From: Paenacidovorax caeni
GTDB taxonomy: Bacteria; Pseudomonadota; Gammaproteobacteria; Burkholderiales; Burkholderiaceae_C
Direction of reading: 5' to 3'
DNA length: 64,000 nt
NCBI RefSeq assembly: GCF_001298675.1
Contig: NZ_CYIG01000001.1
Coordinates: forward strand, 62,001 to 126,000
The position numbers and the translations under genes were made by a program. This document shows positions 11,138 through 22,019 of this stretch, piece by piece. The notes beneath the pieces are model-generated. The model did not search any database. It had not been told where the DNA came from and saw nothing but the letters and a program-made list of their open reading frames with translations. How positions within the stretch are numbered: position 1 is the first letter of the stretch; every line of letters starts with the position of its first letter.

Positions 11138-11965
11138 GTGAACATCCCTCTGCGCAATGCCTTGCAGCAAGCCCAGCACCTGGGCCTGGCGCGCCTCGAC
11201 GCACAAATGCTGCTACTGCACAGCCTGGGCCGCGACCCGAACGACCGCGCCTGGCTGCTGGCGCACGACGACGATGCGCTGCCTACCGATACCCTGGCCG
11301 CCTACCTGGCCCTGTGCCAGCGCCGCGCCGCAGGCGAGCCGGTGGCTTACCTGACAGGGTGCAAGTCGTTCTACGGGCTGCCGCTGGCCGTGGATGCGCG
11401 CGTGCTCGACCCGCGCCCCGACACCGAGACCCTGGTGGACTGGGCGCTGGAGCTGCTTGCACCCTGCGTTGCGCCGCGCATCGCCGACCTGGGCACCGGC
11501 AGCGGTGCCATCGCCCTGGCCCTGCAAAGCCAGCGCCCTGACGCCCAGGTGCTGGCCGTGGACGCCAGCGCGGATGCGCTGGATGTGGCGCAAGCCAACG
11601 CCGTGCGGCTGGGCCTGCCCGTGCGCTTCGTGCGCAGCCACTGGCTTGATGGCGTGGCCGGGCCGTTCGACGCCATCGTCTCCAACCCGCCCTACATACG
11701 GGCGGACGACCCCCACCTGGCCGCGCTCACGCACGAGCCGCTGTCGGCCCTGGCCAGCGGTGCGGACGGGCTGGACGACATTCGGACCATCACCGCCCAA
11801 GCGCCTGCGCGCTTGGCGCCGGGCGGCTGGCTGCTGCTGGAACATGGCTGGGACCAGGCCGATGCAGTGCAAACACTGCTGCGCGCGGCGGGCTTCAGCG
11901 ACGTGGGCAGCCGCCACGACCTGGCGGGCATTGCCCGCTGCACCGGCGGACGCTGGGACGGCTAA
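11138..11965 (+). CDS. prmC: peptide chain release factor N(5)-glutamine methyltransferase PrmC (HemK)
   Basis: A 275-residue S-adenosylmethionine-dependent methyltransferase that modifies the GGQ glutamine of release factors. The SAM motif is IADLGTGSGAIALAL, and the glutamine-binding NPPY is at residues 183-186 (SNPPYIRADDPHL). I chose the GTG at 11138 (VNIPLRNALQQAQ), which begins just after the repeat element; upstream codons overlap prfA out of frame and read as non-conserved sequence. Confidence 0.94.
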   Translation: MNIPLRNALQQAQHLGLARLDAQMLLLHSLGRDPNDRAWLLAHDDDALPTDTLAAYLALCQRRAAGEPVAYLTGCKSFYGLPLAVDARVLDPRPDTETLVDWALELLAPCVAPRIADLGTGSGAIALALQSQRPDAQVLAVDASADALDVAQANAVRLGLPVRFVRSHWLDGVAGPFDAIVSNPPYIRADDPHLAALTHEPLSALASGADGLDDIRTITAQAPARLAPGGWLLLEHGWDQADAVQTLLRAAGFSDVGSRHDLAGIARCTGGRWDG

Positions 11966-12089
11966 GGCGTGTTGCTGCGGTGCACGCCAAAGCCCTTTGG
12001 CGCGAAAGATGCACCAAGGGTGAAATAATCGCCCCCACCGCCGCGCGCAACCCCACGTCCCCGCGTGCGGCCCGTTTTCAGGAGTATCC

Positions 12090-12416
12090 ATGGACAACGC
12101 TACCCGCGAACGCATCGACCAACTGGTCAAAACCAACGACATCCTGCTGTTCATGAAGGGAAGCGCCAGCTTCCCCATGTGCGGCTTCTCGGGCCGTGCG
12201 GTACAGATCCTCAAGGCCTGCGGCGTCGATGCCAAAAACATCGGCACCGTGAACGTGCTGGAGGACGACGCCATTCGCCAGGGCATCAAGGATTACAGCA
12301 ACTGGCCCACGATCCCGCAGCTCTACGTGAAGGGCGAGTTCATCGGCGGCTCGGACATCATGATGGAGATGTACGAATCGGGCGAACTGCAGCAGCTGCT
12401 GGGCACCCAAGGCTGA
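12090..12416 (+). CDS. grxD: monothiol glutaredoxin, Grx4/GrxD family
   Basis: A 108-residue glutaredoxin with the CGFS active site (residues 31-34, in FPMCGFSGRAVQIL), the class that carries and transfers [2Fe-2S] clusters with glutathione. The motifs NWPTIPQLYVKGEFIGGSDI and the usual end after MYESGELQQLL are intact. A strong AGGAG ribosome site precedes the ATG. A terminator follows. Confidence 0.96.
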   Translation: MDNATRERIDQLVKTNDILLFMKGSASFPMCGFSGRAVQILKACGVDAKNIGTVNVLEDDAIRQGIKDYSNWPTIPQLYVKGEFIGGSDIMMEMYESGELQQLLGTQG

Positions 12417-12441
12417 CTTCGTAGCCACGCCGTCCTGCTGG

Positions 12442-12463
12442 GCCGCCTTCGGGCGGCTTTTTT
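12442..12463 (+). terminator. rho-independent terminator after grxD
   Basis: The stem GCCGCC/GGCGGC (12442-12447, 12452-12457) has a TTCG tetraloop and is followed by six T residues. It ends the prfA-prmC-grxD unit. Confidence 0.85.
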
Positions 12464-12550
12464 GCGCCCCCCGCCGGTGCTCTGGACCGTACGCGCCGCT
12501 GCGCAGGATCTGTCCCACGCCGGCAGCAGGCCCTGGCTACACTGTTGTGC

Positions 12551-13864
12551 ATGAGTCTGCTCGAAAGCCTTCTGACCATCGTCCTGCTGATCGCTGCCAG
12601 TTCATTCTTCTCGATCGCCGAGATTTCCCTGGCCGCATCACGCAAGCTGCGGCTGCGCCAGATGGTGGACGAGGGCGATGCGCGCGCCGGGCTGGTGATA
12701 CGCACGCAGGAGCAGCCGGGCGAGTATTTCACCGTGGTGCAGATCGGCGTGAACGCCGTGGCCATTCTGGGCGGCGTGGTGGGCGAAGGCGCGCTCACGC
12801 CGTATTTCTCCGGCTGGCTCACACCCTGGCTGGCACCCGAGACGGCGGCCACGGTGGGCTTTCTCGCCTCCTTCGTCCTCATCACCTCGCTGTTCATCCT
12901 GCTGGCCGACCTGCTGCCCAAGCGCCTCTCGATGGCCGAACCGGAGCGGCTGGCGGTATTGGTGAGCCGCCCCATGCAGTGGCTCACAGCGCTGTTCAAG
13001 CCGCTGGTGTGGTTGTTCAACTGGCTGGCCAACCGCCTTGCGGCCCTGCTGGGCCTGCCCACGGTGCGCGACGACCGCGTCACGTCCGACGACATCCTGG
13101 CCCTGATGGAGGCAGGCGCCCGTGCTGGCGTGCTGGCCGCGCGCGAGCAGCAGGTCATCACCAACGTGTTCGAGCTGGATTCGCGCACGGTGGCATCGGC
13201 CATGACGCAGCGCGACCGCATCGCCTACTTTCTGCGTGACGATCCGGACACGGTGATCCGCGCGCGCATCGCCGCTGAGCCGTTTTCCACCTACCCGGTG
13301 TGCGACGGCGATATCGACCACGTGGTGGGCTATGTGGATGCCAAGGACCTGTTCCAGCGCGTGCTGAACAACCAGGCGCTCTCGCTGGCCGACGACGCCC
13401 TGCTGCGCAAGGTGTTGATCGTGCCCGACCGGCTCACGCTGGCCGAGGTGCTGGAGCAGTTCCGGCTGGTGCACGAGGATTTCGCCGTGATCGTGAACGA
13501 ATACAGCCTGGTGGTGGGGGTGGTCACGCTCAATGACGTGATGAGCACGGTAATGGGTGGCCTGGTGGGCCCCACGGATGAAGAGCAGATCGTGCGCCGC
13601 GACGAGAACTCGTGGTTGATCGACGGCGTGACACCGATCGAGGACGTGCTGCACGCGCTGCAACTCGATGCGCTGCCGCACGCCGAGGAGTACGAAACAC
13701 TGGCGGGCTTTCTGATGGTGATGCTGCGCCGCGTGCCCCGGCGCACCGACAGCGTGACCTTCGGGGGCTACAAGTTCGAGGTGCTCGACGTGGACAGCTA
13801 CCGCATCGACCAGGTCATGGTGTCGCGCCTGCCCCAGGAGGCCACGACTCCTCAGACGGTGTAA
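12551..13864 (+). CDS. CNNM/CorC-type membrane protein (DUF21, CBS pair, CorC_HlyC)
   Basis: A 437-residue protein of the hemolysin C/YtfL family. Residues 1 to about 180 form the DUF21 membrane domain (ESLLTIVLLIAASSFFSIAE at the start). A CBS pair is at about 200-330 (RDRIAYFLRDDPD, ADDALLRKVLIVPDRLTLAEVL). The C-terminal CorC_HlyC domain starts with the EEQIVRRDENSWLIDG segment. Relatives are proposed magnesium or polyamine exporters. Despite the family name there is no evidence for haemolysis. The ATG at 12551 was preferred to one two codons upstream. Confidence 0.88.
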   Translation: MSLLESLLTIVLLIAASSFFSIAEISLAASRKLRLRQMVDEGDARAGLVIRTQEQPGEYFTVVQIGVNAVAILGGVVGEGALTPYFSGWLTPWLAPETAATVGFLASFVLITSLFILLADLLPKRLSMAEPERLAVLVSRPMQWLTALFKPLVWLFNWLANRLAALLGLPTVRDDRVTSDDILALMEAGARAGVLAAREQQVITNVFELDSRTVASAMTQRDRIAYFLRDDPDTVIRARIAAEPFSTYPVCDGDIDHVVGYVDAKDLFQRVLNNQALSLADDALLRKVLIVPDRLTLAEVLEQFRLVHEDFAVIVNEYSLVVGVVTLNDVMSTVMGGLVGPTDEEQIVRRDENSWLIDGVTPIEDVLHALQLDALPHAEEYETLAGFLMVMLRRVPRRTDSVTFGGYKFEVLDVDSYRIDQVMVSRLPQEATTPQTV

Positions 13865-13924
13865 ATGCATCCGGCGTGCCCGCGCAGGCGGCACAAACGT
13901 GCGCCATCTAGGCGCAAAGCACAG

Positions 13925-13942
13925 CCATAGCGCGGGCTATGG
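13925..13942. terminator. stem-loop between convergent genes
   Basis: The inverted repeat CCATAGC/GCTATGG has a 4-base loop (GCGG). It lies between the 3' ends of the convergent CNNM-type and transglycosylase genes. It has no T tract, so a terminator role is tentative. Confidence 0.4.
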
Positions 13943-13970
13943 CGGGCATGTCGGATTCGTTCACACCGTC

Positions 13971-14657
13971 TCAGCCGTTTGAGCGCAGTTCTGCCGTCTG
14001 CAACGGCGGCGGAAAGACCCAGTTGCGCTGGGCACCGAACACCGCGTCCGGGTAGGGTGACTTGCCCCGGCTGCCGTTGTAGCGCCCCAGGGCCATGAAC
14101 AGGTCGCCGCGTTCGCGCTCGATGTAGTGGCGCAGGATGACGCAGCCGAAACGCAGGTTGGTCTGCATGTGGAACAGTTTGCCTGGGTCGCCATCGCCAA
14201 TCACGCGCGTCCAGAACGGCATCACCTGCATGTAGCCACGTGCACCCACGCTGGAGACGGCGTACTTGCGGAACGCGCTTTCCACCTGGATCAGCCCGAG
14301 CACCAGCGACACATCGAGCCCGGCGCGCTTGGCTTCGTACCACACGGTCTGCAGGAAGTCGCGGCGCACCTCCCAGTCGGGCTTACGGCGGCGCAGACGG
14401 TCGCTCATGGTGCCGAGCCAGCGCAGGTAATGCAGACGCGCCTCGGTCGTGAAGAACTCGGGCTCTGGCGGTGCTTGGTTGGCAACGGCGGAACTGAGCG
14501 CAGTGCGCACCGAATCCACCAGCGGCTCCTCCAGCTGCCCTCCAGCGTGGGCCGTGCCCGGCAGCGCCAGCCACGAGGCGGGGCCGGCCACACCCAAGGC
14601 AGCGCAACGCACCAGGCAATGACGGCGGGATACAGAGGTGCTCATGGCCACGTTCAT
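13971..14657 (-). CDS. lytic transglycosylase (Slt-type) with Tat-like signal
   Basis: A 228-residue exported murein-cleaving enzyme. The N-terminus contains [16 protein letters not shown], a twin-arginine-like signal, ending near TAHAGG. The SLT domain has its catalytic glutamate in [16 protein letters not shown], then [12 protein letters not shown] and [12 protein letters not shown], and ends with [10 protein letters not shown]. Its ATG overlaps the proS stop (ATGA at 14654-14657), so it is probably translated by coupling. An internal ATG at 14645 ([10 protein letters not shown]) would put the arginine pair nearer the start. Confidence 0.88.
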   Translation of the reverse strand: MNVAMSTSVSRRHCLVRCAALGVAGPASWLALPGTAHAGGQLEEPLVDSVRTALSSAVANQAPPEPEFFTTEARLHYLRWLGTMSDRLRRRKPDWEVRRDFLQTVWYEAKRAGLDVSLVLGLIQVESAFRKYAVSSVGARGYMQVMPFWTRVIGDGDPGKLFHMQTNLRFGCVILRHYIERERGDLFMALGRYNGSRGKSPYPDAVFGAQRNWVFPPPLQTAELRSNG

Positions 14658-16399
14658 GCCGACAGGCGGCTCCTCACATAGGTGGCGATGTCACCTACCG
14701 CCACCTTGGTGGCGGCAGCGTCGCGCCGGTGCTGGTACTCGACCACACCGTCCTTCAAGCTCTTGTCGCCGATGGTGACGCGGTGGGGCACGCCGATCAG
14801 CTCCCAGTCGGCAAACATGGCGCCGGGGCGCTCGCCGCGGTCGTCCAGGATCACGTCGATGCCCGCCGCAAGCAGATCGGCATAGAGCTGCTCCGCTGTG
14901 GCTTTCACGGCATCGCTGCGGTCCATGCCCACCGGGCAGACGACCACGGTAAAGGGAGCGATGGCGTCAGGCCAGATGATGCCGCGCTCATCATGGTTTT
15001 GTTCGATGGCGGCGGCCGGCAGACGGGTGATACCGATGCCGTAGCAGCCCATCTCAAAGAACGCCGGCTTGCCATCCTCGCCCAGGAACGTGGCGTTCAT
15101 GGCCTTGGAGTACTTGGTGCCAAGATAGAACACGTGGCCTACCTCGATGCCGCGTTCGATGGCCAGTTCACCCGCACCGTCGGGCGACTTGTCGCCGGCC
15201 ACGACGTTGCGCAGGTCGGCCACAGCGTCGGGCTCGGCCAGGTCACGCGCCCAGTTCACGCCGGTGATGTGGTAGTCCACCTCGTTAGCGCCGCAGATCC
15301 AATCCGCCATCACGGCCACTTCGCGGTCGGCAATCACCTTCACCGGCTTCTTCAGCCCAACGGGGCCCAGGTAGCCAGGCTTGCAGCCGAAATGGTCTTC
15401 GATCTCGGCAAGGGTGGCGAAACGAAAGCCCTTGTCCAGCCCCGGCACCTTGGAAACCTTGATCTCGTTCATGTCATGGTCGCCGCGCAGCAGCAGCAGC
15501 CACACTTGCGAGCCCACGATGTCACCGGCATCGTTCAACGTATCGGTGGCCAACACCAGCGACTTCACGGTGGTGGACAGCGGCACGCCAAGCAACTGCG
15601 CCACGTCGGCACAGGTGGCCTTGCCGGGGGTGGGTGTCTTGGTCATGGCCTGCGCAGCTGCAGGGCGCGGTTGCACGGGCGCCAGTGCCTCGGCCTTCTC
15701 CATGTTGGCGGCGTAGTCGCTTTGCGGGCAGTAGACGATGGCATCCTCGCCGGTTGCAGCGATCACCTGGAATTCCTCGCTCAGGTCGCCACCAATGGCG
15801 CCACTGTCGGCAGCCACAGCACGGTAGCGCAGGCCGAAACGGTCAAAAATGCGGCGGTAAGCCGCTGCCATCACCTGGTAGCTGGCCTTGGCGCTGACCA
15901 TGTCGCGGTCAAAGGAATAGGCGTCCTTCATGATGAACTCGCGCCCGCGCATCAGGCCAAAGCGCGGACGGCGCTCGTCGCGGAACTTGGTTTGAATCTG
16001 GTACAGATTCTTGGGCAACTGCTTGTAGCTGCGCAGCTCCTGGCGGGCGATGTCGGTGACCACTTCTTCGCTGGTTGGCTGGATCACGAAATCGCGGTCA
16101 TGGCGGTCCTTGATGCGCAGCAGCTCGGGGCCCATCTTCTCGAAGCGCCCCGTCTCTTGCCACAGCTCGGCCGGCTGCACCACGGGCATGGCGCACTCCA
16201 CCGCACCCGCCCGGTTCATCTCTTCACGCACGATGGCCTCGACCTTGCGGATGACACGCAGCCCCATCGGCATGTAGTTATAAATTCCGGCCCCCAGCTT
16301 CTTGATCAGCCCGGCCCGCATCATGAGCTTGTGGCTGACCACTTCGGCGTCCGCCGGAGCTTCCTTGAGGGTCGAAATGAAGAATTGGGAGGCTTTCAT
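14654..16399 (-). CDS. proS: prolyl-tRNA synthetase
   Basis: A 581-residue class II synthetase of the bacterial type. Motif 1 and 2 regions are visible ([39 protein letters not shown]). A large insertion between motifs 2 and 3 (residues about 230-390) is the YbaK-like editing domain that clears Ala-tRNA(Pro). Motif 3 is in the C-terminal half, near [13 protein letters not shown]. The anticodon-binding domain ends the protein. It is divergent from rppH across 90 bp. Confidence 0.96.
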   Translation of the reverse strand: MKASQFFISTLKEAPADAEVVSHKLMMRAGLIKKLGAGIYNYMPMGLRVIRKVEAIVREEMNRAGAVECAMPVVQPAELWQETGRFEKMGPELLRIKDRHDRDFVIQPTSEEVVTDIARQELRSYKQLPKNLYQIQTKFRDERRPRFGLMRGREFIMKDAYSFDRDMVSAKASYQVMAAAYRRIFDRFGLRYRAVAADSGAIGGDLSEEFQVIAATGEDAIVYCPQSDYAANMEKAEALAPVQPRPAAAQAMTKTPTPGKATCADVAQLLGVPLSTTVKSLVLATDTLNDAGDIVGSQVWLLLLRGDHDMNEIKVSKVPGLDKGFRFATLAEIEDHFGCKPGYLGPVGLKKPVKVIADREVAVMADWICGANEVDYHITGVNWARDLAEPDAVADLRNVVAGDKSPDGAGELAIERGIEVGHVFYLGTKYSKAMNATFLGEDGKPAFFEMGCYGIGITRLPAAAIEQNHDERGIIWPDAIAPFTVVVCPVGMDRSDAVKATAEQLYADLLAAGIDVILDDRGERPGAMFADWELIGVPHRVTIGDKSLKDGVVEYQHRRDAAATKVAVGDIATYVRSRLSA

Positions 16400-16489
16400 G
16401 GATGGGCAATCAGGCTATTCGGGCAAGTACCCTTGGCAGGTACAGGGCAGCATGCATAATGGCTGCAGTTTAAAAATTGGGGTTAGATT

Positions 16490-17149
16490 ATGCTTGACCG
16501 GGACGGCTTCAGGCCCAACGTCGGCATCATCCTGCTCAACCACAGGAACCAGGTGTTCTGGGGCAAGCGCATACGCACCCACAGCTGGCAGTTTCCGCAG
16601 GGCGGTATTGACCGGGGCGAATCTCCCGAGCAGGCCATGTTCCGCGAGCTGCATGAGGAGGTGGGGCTCCATCCCCACCATGTGCGCGTGGTGGCCCGCA
16701 CCCGGGATTGGTTGCGCTACGAGGTGCCTGACCGGTATATCCGCCGCGACGCGCGCGGCCACTACAAAGGCCAGAAACAAATCTGGTATCTGCTGCAGCT
16801 GTTGGGGCACGACTGGGATTTGAACCTGCGCGCCACCGACCACCCCGAATTTGATGCGTGGCGCTGGAACGACTACTGGGTGCCGCTGGACGTGGTGGTC
16901 GAGTTCAAGCGTGGTGTGTACGAGATGGCGTTGACCGAACTGGCGCGCTTCCTGCCACGCCAGGATCAGCGCAACCGGTATCTGCGCAGCGGCATGCGCA
17001 CCAGGGAGCAGCAAGCAATCCACGCGCCCAATGCTCCGCGCAGCCTGCAACGCCCCTCCGGCATGGAACTGCCGCCGGGAGCAAGCTTCGATCCCGATCC
17101 CCAGGGGGCCAGCGACGCGCCCACAGACGCTTCCCCGCCCGCCAATTAA
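16490..17149 (+). CDS. rppH: RNA pyrophosphohydrolase RppH
   Basis: A 219-residue Nudix hydrolase that removes pyrophosphate from 5'-triphosphorylated mRNA and triggers decay. The Nudix box spans residues 38-60 (GGIDRGES, then RELHEEVGL). The N-terminus [17 protein letters not shown] is highly characteristic. The tail after about residue 165 is proline-rich and low in complexity, as in betaproteobacterial homologues that are longer than the enterobacterial enzyme. Confidence 0.95.
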   Translation: MLDRDGFRPNVGIILLNHRNQVFWGKRIRTHSWQFPQGGIDRGESPEQAMFRELHEEVGLHPHHVRVVARTRDWLRYEVPDRYIRRDARGHYKGQKQIWYLLQLLGHDWDLNLRATDHPEFDAWRWNDYWVPLDVVVEFKRGVYEMALTELARFLPRQDQRNRYLRSGMRTREQQAIHAPNAPRSLQRPSGMELPPGASFDPDPQGASDAPTDASPPAN

Positions 17150-17150
17150 G

Positions 17151-17175
17151 AAAAGCCCGCGACTGCGGGCTTTTT
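17151..17175. terminator. bidirectional terminator between rppH and proB
   Basis: Perfect arms AAAAGCCCGC (17151-17160) and GCGGGCTTTT (17165-17174) have a 4-base loop, with A and T tracts on either side. It suits both convergent genes. Confidence 0.85.
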
Positions 17176-17184
17176 CATACCGGG

Positions 17185-18324
17185 TCAGCGCCCCACCAAC
17201 ACCAGGTTGTCGCGGTGCACCATTTCAGGCTCAGCCGCATAGCCCAGCAGTTGCTCGAATGCACCCGAAGGCTTGCGGCACAGCAGGCGCGCCTCGGCGC
17301 TGGCATAGTTGGCCAAGCCCCGGGCAATTTCCCGCCCGTCAGCGTCCCGGATGGCGATGACATCGCCACGCGAGAACTCACCTTCTACTTGGGTCATGCC
17401 AATGGGCAGCAGGCTCTTGCCTTCTCCGCACAGCTTGGCGGCAGCACCGGCATCCACAACGACGGCACCGCGCAGCTGCAGATGGTCCACCATCCATTGC
17501 TTGCGCGCCTGTGTCTTGGCGGTTTGCGCCACCAACAACGTACCAATGGCCTCGCCCTGTGCCAGACGCACCAGGACGTCGGGCTCGCGCCCCCAGGCAA
17601 TCACCGTGGAAGCACCCGAGCCGGCAGCACGCTTGGCGGCCAGGATTTTGGTGATCATGCCCCCCTTGCCGATGCTAGAGCCCGCTCCACCCGCCATGGC
17701 CTCCAGCGCGGGATCGCCCGCACGCGCCTCATGCACAAACTGCGCGGACGGATCTTTGCGCGGATCGGCGGTGTAGAGGCCTTTTTGGTCGGTAAGGATC
17801 ACGAGTACGTCGGCCTCGACCAGATTGGCCACCAGGGCTCCCAGGGTGTCGTTGTCGCCGAACTTGATTTCGTCGTTGACAACGGTGTCGTTCTCATTGA
17901 TGACCGGTAGCACCCCCAGCTGCAGCAGCGTCAGCAGAGTGGAGCGCGCGTTGAGGTAACGCTCGCGGTCCGCCAGGTCAGCATGGGTAAGTAGCACCTG
18001 CGCGCTGCGCAACCCCTGCTCGCGCAGCTTGGTCTCGTACATCTGCGCCAGGCCCATCTGCCCCACTGCGGCGGCAGCCTGCAGCTCATGCACCTCGCTG
18101 GGCCGGGCGCTCCAGCCCAGACGCTTCATGCCCTCGGCGATGGCCCCGCTGGACACCATGATGACCTCGCGCCGGCCCGCGTCGTCGCCTTGCACCAGCG
18201 CTGCCAGCTGGTGGCACCACTGGGCAATGGCCGATTCGTCGAGCCCCCGGCCTTCATTGGTCACCAGACTGGACCCGACCTTCACCACGATGCGGCGGGC
18301 ATCGCGCAACACACTGGAATTCAT
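17185..18324 (-). CDS. proB: glutamate 5-kinase
   Basis: A 379-residue amino-acid kinase that phosphorylates glutamate in the first step of proline synthesis. The N-terminus [20 protein letters not shown] holds the phosphate-binding motif. INENDTV and [19 protein letters not shown] mark the substrate site, and GTGGMITK-like [15 protein letters not shown] the kinase fold. The last 100 residues form a PUA domain. It lies downstream of obgE on the same strand, the rplU-rpmA-obgE-proB order common in betaproteobacteria. Confidence 0.95.
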   Translation of the reverse strand: MNSSVLRDARRIVVKVGSSLVTNEGRGLDESAIAQWCHQLAALVQGDDAGRREVIMVSSGAIAEGMKRLGWSARPSEVHELQAAAAVGQMGLAQMYETKLREQGLRSAQVLLTHADLADRERYLNARSTLLTLLQLGVLPVINENDTVVNDEIKFGDNDTLGALVANLVEADVLVILTDQKGLYTADPRKDPSAQFVHEARAGDPALEAMAGGAGSSIGKGGMITKILAAKRAAGSGASTVIAWGREPDVLVRLAQGEAIGTLLVAQTAKTQARKQWMVDHLQLRGAVVVDAGAAAKLCGEGKSLLPIGMTQVEGEFSRGDVIAIRDADGREIARGLANYASAEARLLCRKPSGAFEQLLGYAAEPEMVHRDNLVLVGR

Positions 18325-18331
18325 TTTGGGT

Positions 18332-18378
18332 CTTTTCGGGCTCTAGCGCTTAGCAGGCAAGCGCTAGAAGCTATCAAA
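18332..18378 (-). repeat. dispersed imperfect palindrome, copy 5 (obgE-proB gap)
   Basis: The arms CTAGCGCTT and AAGCGCTAG (18341-18349, 18357-18365) enclose a short spacer and are followed by AAGCTATCAAA. This is the best-formed copy and fills the gap between obgE and proB. Confidence 0.75.
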
Positions 18379-18390
18379 TAATGAGCAAAA

Positions 18391-19473
<1,083 letters not shown>

Positions 19474-19506
19474 TTAGACAAAACAGGCCCTGCCCTGAAA
19501 AGCACA

Positions 19507-19527
19507 AAGCCCCGCAAGGCGGGGCTT
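19507..19527 (-). terminator. stem-loop between rpmA and obgE
   Basis: Perfect 9-bp arms AAGCCCCGC and GCGGGGCTT have a 3-base loop. On the minus strand only a short interrupted T run follows, so it may be a weak terminator that lets some transcription continue from the ribosomal genes into obgE. Confidence 0.6.
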
Positions 19528-19552
19528 CGCAACAGCTCAAAGTGACGGGACC

Positions 19553-19813
19553 TCAGGCGGCCGGGGTCACGTTCACCGTATGCTTGCTCAGCGCACCCTT
19601 GGTGCCGAACGACACATGGCCGTCCACCAGCGCAAACAGGGTGTGATCCTTGCCCACGCCCACGTTGGAGCCGGGGTGGAACTTGGTGCCGCGCTGGCGC
19701 ACGATGATCGAGCCTGCGCTGATCAGCTCACCGCCGAAAGCTTTCACGCCGAGCATCTTGGGCTTGGAATCGCGCCCGTTTCGCGTAGAGCCGCCGCCTT
19801 TTTTCTGTGCCAT
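19553..19813 (-). CDS. rpmA: 50S ribosomal protein L27
   Basis: An 86-residue ribosomal protein near the peptidyl-transferase centre. The N-terminus [19 protein letters not shown] and the motif [19 protein letters not shown] are diagnostic. It follows rplU by 14 bp on the same strand. Confidence 0.98.
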   Translation of the reverse strand: MAQKKGGGSTRNGRDSKPKMLGVKAFGGELISAGSIIVRQRGTKFHPGSNVGVGKDHTLFALVDGHVSFGTKGALSKHTVNVTPAA

Positions 19814-19827
19814 GACTCAAACTCCGA

Positions 19828-20139
19828 TTAAGCAGTGATCGCACCGATTTGCAGCTCGGTGAACTGCTGGCGGTGGCCTTGGCGTTTCTGATAATGCTTA
19901 CGGCGACGCATCTTGAAAATGCGCACCTTGTCGTGCTTGCCGTGGGCCACGACGGTGGCTTTCACGGTGGCGCCGGACACCAGGGGCGTGCCCACCTTCA
20001 GTTCTGCGCCGTTGCCGACTGCCAGAACCTGGTCGATCACGATCTCCTGGCCAACGTCCGCAGCAATCTGTTCTACCTTAATTTTTTCGCCGGAAGCAAC
20101 GCGATACTGCTTGCCGCCGGTTTTTATGACCGCGTACAT
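19828..20139 (-). CDS. rplU: 50S ribosomal protein L21
   Basis: A 103-residue 23S rRNA-binding protein. [20 protein letters not shown] at 20139 is the canonical start, and the end has [19 protein letters not shown]. The longer open frame to 20271 is not conserved. A TACAAT -10-like box lies at 20193-20198 on the minus strand. Confidence 0.98.
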   Translation of the reverse strand: MYAVIKTGGKQYRVASGEKIKVEQIAADVGQEIVIDQVLAVGNGAELKVGTPLVSGATVKATVVAHGKHDKVRIFKMRRRKHYQKRQGHRQQFTELQIGAITA

Positions 20140-20249
20140 GGATAACCTCTTGGATTGGAGAGTTCTGCAGACGGATTTCCGCAGAGCCGAGCATTGTAGC
20201 ACGGACGCCAATTTGCGCCCGCACCCACCCTTTGCACGAGCGCCCTTCC

Positions 20250-20255
20250 TATAAT
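20250..20255 (+). promoter_or_regulatory. -10 box for ispB
   Basis: A perfect TATAAT sits 46 bp before the TTG start of ispB. A TTGCAC at 20232 is too close to be its -35 element. The promoter is divergent from that of rplU. Confidence 0.45.
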
Positions 20256-20301
20256 CCCGTGCACACCGCATGCCTCCATCTTCCTGCGAGCGCTTCCCAT
20301 C

Positions 20302-21285
20302 TTGACCTCAACCCCCAATCCCGCCATCTCGCCCCTCGCACTCATCGCCGACGACATGCGCGCGGTCGATCGCGTCATTGCCCAGCGCCTTACCACCAGC
20401 GTGCCGCTGATTGGGCAGATATCGCACTACATCATTGCAGCCGGCGGCAAGCGCTTACGACCCGCATTGCTGCTGTTGGTGTGCGGCGCACTGGGCTATG
20501 AAGGGGCGCAACGCTTCAATCTTGCCGCCGTCGTGGAGCTGATCCACACCGCCACCCTTCTGCACGATGATGTGGTAGATGAATCCACGATGCGACGCGG
20601 TCGCGCCACCGCCAACGAAAGCTTCGGCAACCCCGCCAGCGTTCTGGTGGGCGACTTTCTGCATACGCGCTCGTTCCAGATGATGGTCGAAGCAGGCAGC
20701 ATGCGCATCATGGAAATCTTGTCGGAGGCGACCAACGTGATCGCCGAAGGGGAAGTCCAGCAGCTCATCAACATGCACGACGCATCCCTGGATGAAGCAG
20801 GCTACCTGCGCGTCATTCGATCCAAGACCGCCAAGCTGTTTGAAGCCAGCGCTCAGCTGGGCGCCATTCTGGCAGGCAGCCCACCCGCCATCGAAGCCGC
20901 CTGCGCCACGTACGGACAAGCGCTAGGCACCGCTTTCCAGATCATTGACGATGTACTCGACTACGACGGTGATACCGCAGAGATGGGCAAGAACATCGGC
21001 GACGATCTACGCGAAGGCAAATCCACCCTTCCACTGATCGCCGCAATGCAGCGCGGCACCCCAGAGCAAGCCGCTACCGTGCGCCACGCGATTGAACAAG
21101 GCTCCACAGAGTCTCTGGAGAAAATTGTTGCCATCGTCAAAGAAACGGGCGCGCTTGAGGTAGCCCGCGCGGCTGCCCACGCGGAAGCTCAGCGCGCCAT
21201 CACCGCGCTGGCTTGCATTCCAAGCAATATGTACTCCGCGAGTTTGCTACAATTAGCGGCTCAGCTGTTGGCTCGCCGAACTTGA
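20302..21285 (+). CDS. ispB: trans-polyprenyl (octaprenyl) diphosphate synthase IspB
   Basis: A 327-residue prenyltransferase that builds the ubiquinone side chain. The two aspartate-rich motifs are DDVVD (residues 89-93) and DDVLDYDGD near residue 215. The N-terminal GGKRLRPAL stretch binds the diphosphate substrate. I use the TTG at 20302, which gives the family length; the nearest in-frame ATG, 18 codons on, would trim the first helix. Chain length is inferred from homology only. It ends 21 bp before tRNA-Pro. Confidence 0.92.
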   Translation: MTSTPNPAISPLALIADDMRAVDRVIAQRLTTSVPLIGQISHYIIAAGGKRLRPALLLLVCGALGYEGAQRFNLAAVVELIHTATLLHDDVVDESTMRRGRATANESFGNPASVLVGDFLHTRSFQMMVEAGSMRIMEILSEATNVIAEGEVQQLINMHDASLDEAGYLRVIRSKTAKLFEASAQLGAILAGSPPAIEAACATYGQALGTAFQIIDDVLDYDGDTAEMGKNIGDDLREGKSTLPLIAAMQRGTPEQAATVRHAIEQGSTESLEKIVAIVKETGALEVARAAAHAEAQRAITALACIPSNMYSASLLQLAAQLLARRT

Positions 21286-21306
21286 AGCACAACAGAGGAA
21301 CACCAT

Positions 21307-21383
21307 CGGGGTGTAGCTTAGCCTGGTAGAGCGCTACGTTCGGGACGTAGAGGCCGGAGGTTCGAATCCTCTCACCCCGACCA
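21307..21383 (+). tRNA. tRNA-Pro (anticodon CGG)
   Basis: A 77-nt cloverleaf with acceptor arms CGGGGTG and CACCCCG, D-loop GCTTAGCCTGGTAGAGC, anticodon stem CTACG/CGTAG with loop TTCGGGA (anticodon CGG), T-arm GAGGTTCGAATCCTC and encoded CCA. From the anticodon stem onward (21337-21383) the sequence is the left attachment copy of the island. The gene stays intact after integration. Confidence 0.97.
21337..21383 (+). repeat. attL: left 47-bp direct repeat of the island
   Basis: These are the last 47 bases of tRNA-Pro, from the anticodon stem to CCA. They are repeated without mismatch at 59789-59835, and the flanks diverge at once on both sides. Confidence 0.95.
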
Positions 21384-21395
21384 GGACACCACAGA

Positions 21396-21428
21396 AAAAG
21401 CCCAAGTGAATCAACCACTTGGGCTTTT
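21396..21428 (+). terminator. island-borne terminator behind tRNA-Pro
   Basis: Perfect 13-bp arms (21396-21408, 21416-21428) have a 7-base loop and a T tract. It lies just inside the left end of the island and would terminate the tRNA transcript in place of the native terminator, now 38 kb away at 59843. Confidence 0.85.
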
Positions 21429-21462
21429 TGCTTTGAATCGTCATTCATGCCGATTGAGAGTA

Positions 21463-21495
21463 AATTTGTCCCGTCGTTGTCCCAAATTTGTCCCA
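21463..21495. repeat. short TGTCCC direct repeats near the left end
   Basis: TTTGTCCC, TTGTCCC and TTTGTCCC occur within 33 bp (the outer two as AATTTGTCCC). Related GTGTCCC words occur at about 59724-59742 near the right end. They are candidates for integrase arm sites; this is inference. Confidence 0.3.
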
Positions 21496-21610
21496 AAACT
21501 CTGTATGTTTGTGACTACGAAGGTCGTTTTTCAGCGGTCGGAGGCACTTGACGGGCAGCGAGTGTGCCCTTACCGTACTGTCATTCATAGTCGCTGATAG
21601 CAGCATCCAC

Positions 21611-21949
21611 GTGAAACTACACCTCAAACAGCCGCGCATCATTGAGGCCGCCGGATTTCGGTTGGTCGGGATGGCCTGTGTGGTTGGTTTGTTGAGTCTT
21701 TTCGTTGCTTTTGCGGCTGAGCACATCCAAGCACTATCTTGGCTCAATCCAGTCGCTGGGAAGTTGTTGACAGTTGCGTTGATCTGCGCGCTGCTAACGT
21801 TCGTGGGGTCACCTTTTTGCGCGTTCCCGTGGCTCGTGCGTCGCATCATCTCGTGCGTTGAGTTCTTTCTCCCGCTGCCACCTGCAGGCAGCCTCACCGA
21901 TTACAAGCCGAGCAACGACACTCCACCTCCTCGGCATCACCTTCACTGA
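21611..21949 (+). CDS. hypothetical small membrane protein
   Basis: A 112-residue frame from a GTG at 21611 (VKLHLKQPRIIEAAGFRLVG), with an open frame from 21548. It has two hydrophobic helices (LVGMACVVGLLSLFVAFAA and LLTVALICALLTFVGSPF) and a proline-rich polar tail. I do not recognise a family. Codon choice is reasonable but there is no strong ribosome site, so it may not be a gene. Two GC hairpins follow it and precede the rep operon. Confidence 0.4.
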   Translation: MKLHLKQPRIIEAAGFRLVGMACVVGLLSLFVAFAAEHIQALSWLNPVAGKLLTVALICALLTFVGSPFCAFPWLVRRIISCVEFFLPLPPAGSLTDYKPSNDTPPPRHHLH

Positions 21950-21960
21950 GTTCCCACGTG

Positions 21961-21996
21961 CCGCGCGCAACGCGCGGTGTTCGGCGGCAAAGCCGC
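21961..21996. other. two tandem GC-rich hairpins
   Basis: CCGCGCG-CAA-CGCGCGG (21961-21977) and GCGGC-AAA-GCCGC (21984-21996) lie 12 bp after the small membrane ORF and 24 bp before the rep operon. Neither has a T tract. Confidence 0.5.
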
Positions 21997-22019
21997 TGAT
22001 GTTCAGTGAATGGTGACCA

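Noticed and set aside
14729-16459. 576-residue plus-strand frame opposite proS
   Set aside because: It is an antisense frame of a high-GC gene; proS on the minus strand is unmistakable.
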